Assembly (NCBI GenBank): GCA_963667315.1 | Contig: OY763325.1 | Location: 2,728,001-2,792,000 of the forward strand | Source of the DNA: DAINPP01 sp963667315 | GTDB lineage: Bacteria; Thermotogota; Thermotogae; MWEM01 | Direction: 5' to 3' | DNA length: 64,000 nt | Shown here: positions 16,356 to 24,737 of the stretch, piece after piece | Layout: every line of letters begins with the position of its first letter | How positions within the stretch are numbered: the stretch's first letter is position 1 | The notes under the pieces: generated by a model | What the model saw: the letters and a program-made list of their open reading frames with translations, nothing else | Databases searched by the model: none | Told to the model about the DNA's origin: nothing | Translations under genes and position numbers: made by a program

Positions 16356-17537
16356 ATGCGTCTCAGAACAAAAGAGGGGGTTTACGGATATCTGTTTATC
16401 CTGCCCGCAATGATCATCATAGGTGTTTTCATGCTGTATCCGATCGTCATGACCTTCTGGTACAGTTTTACGAATTACAACGGAACGGAACAGAATAAAT
16501 TTGACATGCTGTTCGTCCCCGAGGATGCCTTGCAATTTCACTTCGGTGAATTTATAGAGGATCTTGTTCCGGAAGATTCACAAAGACTTCAGAAGGGATT
16601 TGATGCCGTTTCGATGCTGGAGTTTGATGTCGGTGTAAAACTTTCCGAAGAACAGAAAGCGAGTTTTTCAAACGAATATTTCAAGCTGGATGATTTGATG
16701 AACGATTTTCTTGCCCGAAAGCTCAGCGATCAGATAACGGTGAAACAGTTTCTTGAACGATACATCACGGGAAAAGGAAGGGGACTGATAGCCTATAAAC
16801 CGATGTTTACCGGGTTCACCAATTTTATGCAGGCCTTTAAGGATCCGTATTTCTGGACTTCATTGAAAAACACCCTTCTCTTCTCCGCAATAGTGGTTCC
16901 CGTTCAGACTTTATTGGCCCTTCTGCTGGCTGTCGCCGCCAATCAGAAGATATGGGGACACAAATTTTTTAAGACGACGTTTTTTATTCCATCGGTGACG
17001 TCTTCCGCTGCCATTTCCATGATCTTTTCACTGATCTACACGAAGCCGGGGATTTTGAATCAGATGTTCGGAGTTGTAGGTATTACCGCGGTGGATTGGC
17101 TGAACAATCCACAGACAGCACTTGGTGCCGTTATGGCGATGAATATCTGGACGACTGCCGGGTACTTTATGGTGACGTATCTTGCGGGACTGCAGCAGAT
17201 TCCGGCGTCAATCCTGCAGGCGGCACAGATCGATGGCGCGAGTCCGAGATGTATGTTCTGGAAGATCATCGTGCCGTTACTCAAAAACCAGACGATTTAT
17301 ATCGTGACGATGGGAATCATCTCAACTCTTCAGGTCTTTGACCAGATCTACATGCTGATCAGAAATCTCAGAAATGTGACCTTGTCCTATTACATCTACA
17401 AGAACGCCTTTGAATACGGTGAGATGGGCTACGCCTCGGCACTCGGTGTCGTGTTGTTTGTCCTCGTATTCGTCGTGACATTTATCTTTAAGCGTGTATA
17501 CAGAGAAGAACGAGTTGTTAAAGAGGTGAAGAGATGA
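16356..17537 (+). CDS. Sugar ABC transporter permease (MalF-type) with enlarged first periplasmic loop
   Basis: This 393-residue inner-membrane protein starts with a helix (LFILPAMIIIGVFMLYPIVM) and ends with the usual six-helix core. The EAA loop is QAAQIDGASPRCMFWKIIVP. About 110 residues between helices 1 and 2 (about 40-150) form an acidic, mostly helical insertion. Typical 290-residue members lack it, but its position is the same as the P2 loop of E. coli MalF. Such loops contact the binding protein. GGAGGAG before the ATG is strong. The stop overlaps the next permease start by four bases (ATGA). Confidence 0.92.
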   Translation: MRLRTKEGVYGYLFILPAMIIIGVFMLYPIVMTFWYSFTNYNGTEQNKFDMLFVPEDALQFHFGEFIEDLVPEDSQRLQKGFDAVSMLEFDVGVKLSEEQKASFSNEYFKLDDLMNDFLARKLSDQITVKQFLERYITGKGRGLIAYKPMFTGFTNFMQAFKDPYFWTSLKNTLLFSAIVVPVQTLLALLLAVAANQKIWGHKFFKTTFFIPSVTSSAAISMIFSLIYTKPGILNQMFGVVGITAVDWLNNPQTALGAVMAMNIWTTAGYFMVTYLAGLQQIPASILQAAQIDGASPRCMFWKIIVPLLKNQTIYIVTMGIISTLQVFDQIYMLIRNLRNVTLSYYIYKNAFEYGEMGYASALGVVLFVLVFVVTFIFKRVYREERVVKEVKR

Positions 17538-18421
17538 GAAAGAGACCCAATTACAGAAAAACGCTGATGTATATCATCCTGATCGCATATGCCCTGCTGT
17601 CCCTGTTTCCGTTTGTCTGGAGTCTGCTGATATCGTTCACCCCCATGACCTATACGGATGATCTGGGGGTTGAGAGAGGTGTTGATATCATGGAATGGCC
17701 GCCTGAGATGGATCTCTTTCGCTTTCCGCCACGATTCTTCGGAGCACCGGCAACGGGAGAGAATTACGAAGAGGTCTTTCACATTGCCCCTTATGGCAGA
17801 TGGATTCTGAATACACTGATCTACGCCTCACTGGTGACGCTTGCCAACCTGTTCTTCGACGGTTTGGCCGGGTATGCCTTTGCCAGGCTGCGCTTCAGGG
17901 GAAGGGATCTGATCTTTTCACTTCTGATGGCGACCATGATGGTTCCCTTTCCGGCGATCATCGTCCCCACCTATCTGCTGGTATCGGATATGGGATTGAT
18001 TAACACTTTTATGGGATTGATCCTGCCGAAAATTTCGATGGTCTTCGGGATATTCCTCATGCGGCAGTTCTTCCTGAATTTACCGATAGAGATAGAAGAA
18101 GCCGCACTCATCGATGGGGCATCTATTCCGAGAAGGGCTTTTTCCATCATGTTCCCGATGGCAAAACCGGCCTTCATCACGTTGGGTATCTACACTTTTT
18201 TGAATACCTGGAATGATTTTATGTGGCCGTTGATCGTAACCACCAGGAAGGAGATGTTTACGCTCACCATCGGGCTGAACTTCTTCAAGGGATCTTTCTA
18301 CACGGTCTGGCCGTATATGATGGCGGCGACCATGCTGATGACGGCACCGATGATCATCCTGTATTTCAGTTCGCAAAAATATTTCCTGGAAGTTAACGTG
18401 TCTTCCGGCGTCAAAGGATAA
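17534..18421 (+). CDS. Sugar ABC transporter permease (MalG-type)
   Basis: The 295-residue protein has the MalG layout of six membrane helices, the EAA motif EEAALIDGASIPRRAFSIMFP and the C-terminal FFKGSF/YFSSQKYFLEVNVSSGVKG region. It pairs with the upstream MalF-type subunit to form the channel. It is translationally coupled to that gene by an ATGA overlap and lies ten bases before the mannosidase. No ATPase gene accompanies it, so it must use an ATPase encoded elsewhere. Confidence 0.93.
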   Translation: MRKRPNYRKTLMYIILIAYALLSLFPFVWSLLISFTPMTYTDDLGVERGVDIMEWPPEMDLFRFPPRFFGAPATGENYEEVFHIAPYGRWILNTLIYASLVTLANLFFDGLAGYAFARLRFRGRDLIFSLLMATMMVPFPAIIVPTYLLVSDMGLINTFMGLILPKISMVFGIFLMRQFFLNLPIEIEEAALIDGASIPRRAFSIMFPMAKPAFITLGIYTFLNTWNDFMWPLIVTTRKEMFTLTIGLNFFKGSFYTVWPYMMAATMLMTAPMIILYFSSQKYFLEVNVSSGVKG

Positions 18422-18431
18422 GAGGTTGTTT

Positions 18432-21083
18432 ATGGAAGAGAAAAAGATTACAGTTCATATCGTCAGTCACTCGCATTGGGACCGGGAATGGTATGTGCCG
18501 TTTGAAATCTATCGGAACAGGCTGAACGTTCTGATGGAGAATTTGTTTGAGGCGTTTGATAAAAAAAATAATTTTAAGCATTTTACACTTGATGGTCAGA
18601 CGATCGCCATAGAGGATTATCTGGAACGGTATCCTCAGATGGCAGAAAAGTTTCAGAAACTCGTTGCAGATGGAACGATTGAAGTCGGACCCTGGTATAT
18701 CCTGCCGGATGAATTTCTGATACAGGGGGAGACTTTCGTCAGAAATTATCTCGTCGGGCAGTCAGTTCTCAAGACGTATGGTATGAAGAGCAGTCAGGTG
18801 GGATATCTGCCGGATATGTTCGGTCATACGGCGTATACCCCAACCCTTCTGAATGGATTGGGGCTGAATGCAGCTGTTCTCTGGAGAGGCCCGGGGAAGG
18901 CGTGTCGTAAGACGGAGTTTCTCTGGGAAGGGGAAAACGGGGATAGCCTACCGGCGGTGCACCTGATTAATTCATATTCCAACGGCGCCAATTTCGGATT
19001 GTACACGGAAGACCTCGTCGAGAAGATCTGCGGGGAAATCGAAAAGATCAAGCACTTGAGAACGTGTGCTCACGTCCTGCTGATGAACGGAACGGATCAC
19101 GAATTCCCCATCGTCGAACTTGCCGATCATTTTGAAGCAATCGGAAGGCGAACGGGTACCGTTGTCACACATTCAACGATCAGTGATTACGTTGAAGCGG
19201 TCACGCAAAACACCGGACATCTGGACAGGGTCTGCGGAGAGCTAAAAGATGCCACTTATGAGCATATTCTGAAGGATGTCCTCTCTTCCAGGATAACCCT
19301 CAAGCTGATGAGTTTTGAGGCACAGCAGCTCTTTCTGAGATACGTTGAACCCCTTTCTGTCCTTTGTGCGATTCAGAATCCGGAAGAAGCAGCCACCTTC
19401 AATCGTGAGATTCGTCAGGGATGGAAGATGATTCTGCAATCTCTGACGCATGATGGGATTGGAGGCTGCAGTACGGATCGTGTCCAAAGAAAGGTTGAAG
19501 ACCGTTTCGCCGATGCCATTTATCTCGGGAGTTCTCTGACGGGTAAATATTTACGAAAACTTTTTCCCGCTGAGGAAGAGATTGGAAATGGAGATGATTA
19601 TTCTATCGTTGTATTCAATCCCGATGATAAACAGTCGGAAAAGATCGTTGAAACACGGATACCGCGCCTTGATGGGTCTTACCGGATAACGGATCGTGAC
19701 GGAAACGACGTTGACTATGAGTTGATGGAAGAACTTGCCGGATTCCATGGTTTGTATGAGACGAGATGGCAAACGGATATTTCAACCATCTCCGAATTTC
19801 AGAGTAGAATCTGCCCTCACAAGGTTATGGAACAGTATTCACAACGGATTCGATTCAAGGCGCATATCCCATCACTTGGTTTTGCCGGATTTGATGTGAG
19901 GCGAACTGAAGGAAACGCTTTCCGTTTTATACGATGTGATGTTGAACCTTCAAGTGGTTTTGAAAATGATTTTATTCGCTTTACTCTGAATGCTGACGGC
20001 AGTTTTAACCTTTTTGACAAGCGAAATGGCGCATTTTATGAAACCCTCAATCGGATTCAAGATGTTGCGGATATCGGTGATGAGTATAATTTTGCCTATG
20101 CTCCGGATGATCAACCCATAATGGTTATCCCTGAGATGGTGAAAAACATCTCAGGGCAAAAAACGCTTGAGGGCGCTGAATATATCGTAGAAATACAGAT
20201 GCCGTTACCGATTGGCTATGATAGGGTCAACGCTCAAAGGTCTGCGTCAAAGGTCTGCAGTACGATGACAATCACATACACGGTATATAACGATTCCGGT
20301 CGGGTTGATGTAAAGCTTAACTTAATGAATCAGGCAAAAGATCATAAGACCTGTTTTGAAATCACTGTTCCTGGCCATCCAGATAAGGTGATCAAGGATT
20401 CCTATTATGGGTTTGTCCGGCAAACGGCTTCTTTCTATGATTATGATGAATCCATGGCCGAAGAGAATCTATCCCGGTATGCCCTGGAAACTTTAGCGGC
20501 AATTGTGCAGGATGGAAAGGGGTTAATGGTTACGACAAGGGGGATTCATGAATTTGAGACCGCTTATGCGGGAGAGGGAACGAAGGCAAAGTACACACTC
20601 ATAAGATCGGTCGGGATGCTTTCCAGGGGGGATTTGAGTACCCGAAAAGGGGAAGCGGGCCCCCGTATAAAAACACCGGAGGCACAATGCCTCTGTGAGC
20701 TAATCCATCAATACAGTATTATGCCGCTTCATGAAGCCAATGATACAGTGATCATGAAATCGGCCAATGATTATTTATTCAAACCGGTGGCGATCTGTCG
20801 AAAGCTGTCTGAGAGATCCGGAATACCGAAACCATTTGCTTTCAGCGCAGCCGATCCTCTGTTTCTGAAAACGTTGAAGCTCTCGGAAGATGGCGAAGGT
20901 GTAACGTTAAGGGCGCTCAATCTCTCTGAAAAAAAAGCGAGCCTCAAATTTGATGGGCAATCATTTAAAAAGTGTATAATGACGAATATGTCGGAAGTTT
21001 TTTCCAAAGAAGGGTCAAAAATAGAATCAGGTCAGGTTGATATCGACAGACTCGACAGTATCAAATTATACTTTGATAAATGA
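18432..21083 (+). CDS. Glycoside hydrolase family 38 alpha-mannosidase (MngB-like)
   Basis: The 883-residue enzyme shows the GH38 signature SHSHWDREWY, with zinc ligands His15 and Asp17. The nucleophile is Asp128 in YLPDMFGHTAYTP, and LTHDGIGGCS carries a further metal His-Asp pair. Its length and HWDREWY form match bacterial MngB (mannosylglycerate hydrolase) rather than the longer eukaryotic enzymes. No signal peptide is present, so it acts on sugars already imported by the ABC system of the same operon. The ATG at 18432 with AGAGG upstream is preferred to the TTG at 18426. Several Thermotogota make mannosylglycerate-type solutes, which makes them a possible substrate. Other alpha-mannosides are equally compatible. 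Confidence 0.92.
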   Translation: MEEKKITVHIVSHSHWDREWYVPFEIYRNRLNVLMENLFEAFDKKNNFKHFTLDGQTIAIEDYLERYPQMAEKFQKLVADGTIEVGPWYILPDEFLIQGETFVRNYLVGQSVLKTYGMKSSQVGYLPDMFGHTAYTPTLLNGLGLNAAVLWRGPGKACRKTEFLWEGENGDSLPAVHLINSYSNGANFGLYTEDLVEKICGEIEKIKHLRTCAHVLLMNGTDHEFPIVELADHFEAIGRRTGTVVTHSTISDYVEAVTQNTGHLDRVCGELKDATYEHILKDVLSSRITLKLMSFEAQQLFLRYVEPLSVLCAIQNPEEAATFNREIRQGWKMILQSLTHDGIGGCSTDRVQRKVEDRFADAIYLGSSLTGKYLRKLFPAEEEIGNGDDYSIVVFNPDDKQSEKIVETRIPRLDGSYRITDRDGNDVDYELMEELAGFHGLYETRWQTDISTISEFQSRICPHKVMEQYSQRIRFKAHIPSLGFAGFDVRRTEGNAFRFIRCDVEPSSGFENDFIRFTLNADGSFNLFDKRNGAFYETLNRIQDVADIGDEYNFAYAPDDQPIMVIPEMVKNISGQKTLEGAEYIVEIQMPLPIGYDRVNAQRSASKVCSTMTITYTVYNDSGRVDVKLNLMNQAKDHKTCFEITVPGHPDKVIKDSYYGFVRQTASFYDYDESMAEENLSRYALETLAAIVQDGKGLMVTTRGIHEFETAYAGEGTKAKYTLIRSVGMLSRGDLSTRKGEAGPRIKTPEAQCLCELIHQYSIMPLHEANDTVIMKSANDYLFKPVAICRKLSERSGIPKPFAFSAADPLFLKTLKLSEDGEGVTLRALNLSEKKASLKFDGQSFKKCIMTNMSEVFSKEGSKIESGQVDIDRLDSIKLYFDK

Positions 21084-21101
21084 TTGAAGAGAGGGATTTA
21101 T

Positions 21102-22100
21102 TTGAAGCGGAATGATATCAAAGAAGTTGCAAAATTGACAGGTGTATCACCTTCCACCGTTTCACGTGCGATTAATCATCCGGAGATGGTGAATGTTAAG
21201 ACGCGGGGAAAAATTCTTGAAGTTGTTGAAAAGCTCAATTATCATGCCAGTAGTAGTGCAAGAGGGCTTAAAGGGTACGGGACAGGACTTATTCTTGTTT
21301 CTTTCGGTGACAGTTATCCGCTTATTTCCTCTTCTAATTATTATCAGGCCTTGATACCGGTTTTAGTGGAAAAATTCGAAGCGAGGAATTATCATCTGAT
21401 CATGAGTATGCATATGCACGACAGTGATCTATCCTCTATTATCACCCTGTCGCATAAGAATGTGTCAGATTTGACAATTCTGATGGCCCCAAGGGAAAAC
21501 GATGAACGTTTGATAGAATTGAGGAAGTTGAAAGAGAAGTTTCTCGTGTTGGGAAACCCCAAGCTGGCGTTTGAGTATCATTATGTGGAAAATGACAGTT
21601 ATAGCGGTTCCCGGATGGCTGTAGAGACACTTCTCGCTTCCGGTTATGAAAAATTTGTGTTTATCGGCATGGAAGACTCTTATGATGTCTCAAAAGTCAG
21701 ATATAGAAGTTTTTTGGATGCCGTCGGAAAGGCGAATGGTTCATACCAGGCGTACACAAATTGTAAGCCCCTTGAAAAAAGCGGGTATCAAGTCGGGCGG
21801 GAAGTGAACCCGGATAAAAAGACCGGTGTTTTTTGTACGGCAGATATCTTTGCAGTGGGGTTTATGAAGGCTCAATTTGAGAAAGGGAATCTGCCGGGCA
21901 GAGATTATGGGATCGTTGGGTATGATGCCCTGATAGACGGGATATCCCTCGGAGGGAACTATTATTCATTGACTTCGATAAAACAGGATTTGGAGTTGAC
22001 CGCTGAAACGGTCGTTGATCAATGTATCAAGCTTATTAATGGTGAGAAGACGGAGAACCTGATGTTGCCGGTTGATATAAAGTTTGGAGATACGCTGTAA
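21102..22100 (+). CDS. LacI-family transcriptional repressor
   Basis: The 332-residue protein has the LacI helix-turn-helix at residues 4-30 (DIKEVAKLTGVSPSTVSRAI) and a periplasmic-binding-protein-like effector domain with family motifs (GIVGYDALIDGI, LTSIKQDLE). The TTG at 21102 with GAGAGGG seven bases upstream gives the normal N terminus, and the in-frame TTG at 21084 would add six residues. It closes the mannoside operon. Together with the palindrome at 15032-15045 this suggests that it represses its own operon until a mannoside binds. The effector domain is slightly short, but its ends are intact. Confidence 0.9.
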   Translation: MKRNDIKEVAKLTGVSPSTVSRAINHPEMVNVKTRGKILEVVEKLNYHASSSARGLKGYGTGLILVSFGDSYPLISSSNYYQALIPVLVEKFEARNYHLIMSMHMHDSDLSSIITLSHKNVSDLTILMAPRENDERLIELRKLKEKFLVLGNPKLAFEYHYVENDSYSGSRMAVETLLASGYEKFVFIGMEDSYDVSKVRYRSFLDAVGKANGSYQAYTNCKPLEKSGYQVGREVNPDKKTGVFCTADIFAVGFMKAQFEKGNLPGRDYGIVGYDALIDGISLGGNYYSLTSIKQDLELTAETVVDQCIKLINGEKTENLMLPVDIKFGDTL

Positions 22101-22165
22101 TGAAATGGTGAGATAAAAGAACTTATCATTTGAAGATTTAACCATAGGAGAGATAGAAAGAGAAC

Positions 22166-22202
22166 GGAATGTTCCATGTTTGGGTAGGAACATTCCTTTT
22201 TT
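22166..22202 (+). terminator. Terminator of the mannoside operon
   Basis: Arms ggaatgttcc (22166-22175) and ggaacattcc (22187-22196) enclose 11 bases and are followed by six T. Confidence 0.88.
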
Positions 22203-22230
22203 GATTTGGAATAGCCTGTTGGGATTTTTC

Positions 22231-23166
22231 CTATTCCTTTCTTTCAGCTGCCTTTTTTCTCTGACGGCTTCTTCTGACATTTTCCCGGTTTCGACAGGCG
22301 GGGGAGCAGTATTTTTCACGGCTGCTGCCGGCGAAGAAAAAATCACCGCAATGGACACATCTGGTGAGAATGACATTTTCATCCGTAACCGCGAAAGCGT
22401 AGATGGTTTCGATGGCTGTTTTAAGTGAATCGAACTGCCAGGCGATGGTTGTGTTGTGAAATTTTTCAACGGTGAACCCTATCTTACTGGCGTTAAAGCT
22501 CTCCGGCATGATCGTCACTTTTTCCGTCAGATAATGAGACATGTTATTGTAGGCGATCAATTGATTAAAGTGATTGGACAACATACAGGCAAAGTTCAGA
22601 AACCAGTCGAGTCTTTCACAATAGAATTTTGAGAAGATCAGATCGATGACAACAGGCCTTTTACCGTAATACTTGGGAGAGTCTTCCGCCTTGACGATAT
22701 CCACAGCGTTTCGATAATGATTGACCATCAAGTCCCCCTCTTCTGTAAAGGGTGTAAACAGACTCATATAGCTTTCTTCATCCATCGTTTTATCACGAAT
22801 CTTTAAGATGTTTCCTTTGATAAACATGACCGTTTTATCCCCGATGATATCACGGTTATAGACACTCGATGCCATAAATCCCGGTAGACCGTACTGCTTT
22901 ACAAAGATCAGAACATATCGTTGGATCTGCTCAAGCAGGTGTTCGTCTTTTGTTTTTTTGTGTTCGAGCGTCATGTCACCGATACTCAGTATATCCGTTA
23001 ACAATGATTCTGCTGTATCAAACGGGTTGTACATACTGAATGTGGCATCATTTTTTGGGCATATATAGACTTCATTTTCGTTCTCGGGATGTGTTCTGTA
23101 TTCGTATTCGGAATATTTAAACCAATCCGTTGCAAAATTTCCCTTAAGGGAAATCCTCTTTTCCAT
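22231..23166 (-). CDS. Protein of unknown function with C-terminal CGNR-like zinc finger
   Basis: The 311-residue protein ends in a treble-clef-like finger: CVHCGDFFFAGSSREKYCS, then PACRNRENVRRSRQRKK. Two Cys pairs and CRNRENVRR recall the CGNR finger of putative regulators, including a basic tail suited to DNA binding. The N-terminal 250 residues (NPFDTAESLLTDILSIGD, RYVLIFVKQYGLPGFMA) are not recognised, but their layout fits stand-alone CGNR/DUF6076-type regulators. AGGAGG before the ATG is strong. The promoter upstream is surrounded by TGTAATAG repeats, a plausible autoregulatory target. It sits between the GH84 and mannoside operons but is separated from both by terminators. Confidence 0.65.
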   Translation of the reverse strand: MEKRISLKGNFATDWFKYSEYEYRTHPENENEVYICPKNDATFSMYNPFDTAESLLTDILSIGDMTLEHKKTKDEHLLEQIQRYVLIFVKQYGLPGFMASSVYNRDIIGDKTVMFIKGNILKIRDKTMDEESYMSLFTPFTEEGDLMVNHYRNAVDIVKAEDSPKYYGKRPVVIDLIFSKFYCERLDWFLNFACMLSNHFNQLIAYNNMSHYLTEKVTIMPESFNASKIGFTVEKFHNTTIAWQFDSLKTAIETIYAFAVTDENVILTRCVHCGDFFFAGSSREKYCSPACRNRENVRRSRQRKKAAERKE

Positions 23167-23190
23167 AAGCGTTCCTCCTAAAACGTTAAT

Positions 23191-23264
23191 TGTAATAGTT
23201 GTAATTGTTTAATCTATTACAAAAATAATTTTACCTGAAAAAATCTCTGTTGTCAACTATTACA
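23191..23264 (-). promoter_or_regulatory. Promoter flanked by repeated TGTAATAG operator halves
   Basis: On the minus strand TTGACA (23251-23256) and TAAAAT (23228-23233) are 17 bp apart. The 11-bp sequence tgtaatagttg occurs at 23191-23201 and its perfect complement at 23254-23264, overlapping the -35 box. A third half, ctattaca, lies at 23214-23221. The outer pair brackets the whole promoter, and the inner pair forms a dyad just after the start site. Confidence 0.7.
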
Positions 23265-23287
23265 TTTTTGCGGGAAGCAGGATTATA

Positions 23288-23321
23288 TAAAAAAAACAGA
23301 CTCCCGTAAAAGAGAGCCTGT
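23288..23321 (-). terminator. Terminator of the GH84 operon
   Basis: On the minus strand acaggctctc pairs with gggagtctgt (two G-U pairs) around six bases and is followed by eight T. Confidence 0.85.
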
Positions 23322-23349
23322 TGTTGAAGCTGTTAAAACCGTCTTTGAA

Positions 23350-24723
23350 TCAGTATCGGTACATCGTGACGAGTCCCTTGCTGATTCGAAGCCTGTCAAG
23401 GGCAAAGGTGAAGAGCTCATCCCCAAAGACTGTGGTACAGAACGCGACAGATTTTTTAAGTCTTTCCTCCAGCCGTTTGTTTTTTGCCGTCACATCGTCA
23501 AGGTTCTCCTCACTGGTATCTTCCCGGTACATACTCAAATCGGCAAGCAAGACGTCTCCCGTTAATGTCATCGTGCCCCCCCAGTACGCATATTCTTCCA
23601 GCCACATCTGAATATCCTTAAGGAGGTTCGTATCGAGTTTCTGACGGATGGTTTTTGCATTTCTCTCTATATGTTTTCCCGTCTTGATTAAGAGTTCAGC
23701 TGCCGCTTCTCTTTTTCGTTCTGAGTAGAGTTCCCCATAGGTTTTGAGCAATTCGCTGATCATTGGTGACGGTTCAGAGCATAAGGGACTTTTTAAATTG
23801 GCTTCCGCAAATTCTGTCAATTCTTCATGACATTCCGGTGCGAGTTTCTTTATGATGTTTTTCCAGCTTGAAACGGCATCAAAATGTTCTTTTTCCCGGA
23901 AATAATCCCCCGCGTTGAGGATAGAAATCATGGAGGCATAGGCTCTGCTCATGGGGTTGAGGATGATACCGGAAGACTGCTTGTATAACTCCCCGTCTCT
24001 CCCTACATAGGGTCCCGTATGCAGTTCGGGTGCCATCGCGGAATCGTTGACCGGGTAATTGTCCCAGTAAAGAACAGGTCTCTTGAAGGCATTGGAGATC
24101 ATCTTTGCATCCGTTGTTTCAAGCTTTTCCGAACAGACTTTTGGTCCGGTCCACATGATTTCTATCCCCTGAAGAACCTTTTCCCCCAGTTCATGATGAT
24201 AATCATTCGTTTCTGTTCCGAAATAAAGTGTCGGACACATGATGAATTTAAAATGATCAATTTTATTGACGAGTCTCTTGTATACGGCGTTGGTGAAATA
24301 AGATTGTGCCTCTGCCAGGCTTGAGAAATAATTCTTATCCGCCTGATGCACAAGGCTTTCAGGGATATCGTCAAAGAAGAGACAAAATGTGCTGACCCCT
24401 CTATCGGCAAATCGCATGAATTTGTCACAGATGATTTCAAGATCCTGTTCATCAGAATGAACCAGACTGAGCCCCGGACTGAGTGCCAGAGAAACATCAA
24501 TCTTGTTTTCTTTTCCGTGATTGACAAGGGCTTCAAAAACGGTCATGAAATCTTCTGAATAATGTTCGCGCCATAAGTCGCGATGGTATTTGTCCTCTTT
24601 TGGTGCGTATATGTACAGGTTGTATGTTCCCGATATAGAGGAGATGATATCCTTTCTCTCCTGCCAGGTCCAGGGTTTGCCATAGAACCCTTCTACGACC
24701 CCCTTTATGTATTCGTTTTTCAT
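23350..24723 (-). CDS. Glycoside hydrolase family 84 beta-N-acetylglucosaminidase
   Basis: The 457-residue protein matches the GH84 catalytic barrel: VVEGFYGKPWTWQER at the first strand, YIYAPKEDKYHRDLWREHY, and the paired catalytic aspartates 118-119 in LFFDDIP. These enzymes remove terminal N-acetylglucosamine with substrate-assisted catalysis. No signal peptide is present, so it should cleave imported oligosaccharides in the cytoplasm. About 200 C-terminal residues are helical. The ATG at 24723 has GAGAGGTGA in front. A longer frame to 24852 is only an overlap with the permease gene. It is the last gene of the operon and ends at a good terminator. Confidence 0.9.
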   Translation of the reverse strand: MKNEYIKGVVEGFYGKPWTWQERKDIISSISGTYNLYIYAPKEDKYHRDLWREHYSEDFMTVFEALVNHGKENKIDVSLALSPGLSLVHSDEQDLEIICDKFMRFADRGVSTFCLFFDDIPESLVHQADKNYFSSLAEAQSYFTNAVYKRLVNKIDHFKFIMCPTLYFGTETNDYHHELGEKVLQGIEIMWTGPKVCSEKLETTDAKMISNAFKRPVLYWDNYPVNDSAMAPELHTGPYVGRDGELYKQSSGIILNPMSRAYASMISILNAGDYFREKEHFDAVSSWKNIIKKLAPECHEELTEFAEANLKSPLCSEPSPMISELLKTYGELYSERKREAAAELLIKTGKHIERNAKTIRQKLDTNLLKDIQMWLEEYAYWGGTMTLTGDVLLADLSMYREDTSEENLDDVTAKNKRLEERLKKSVAFCTTVFGDELFTFALDRLRISKGLVTMYRY

Positions 24724-24737
24724 CTGTTCACCTCTCG

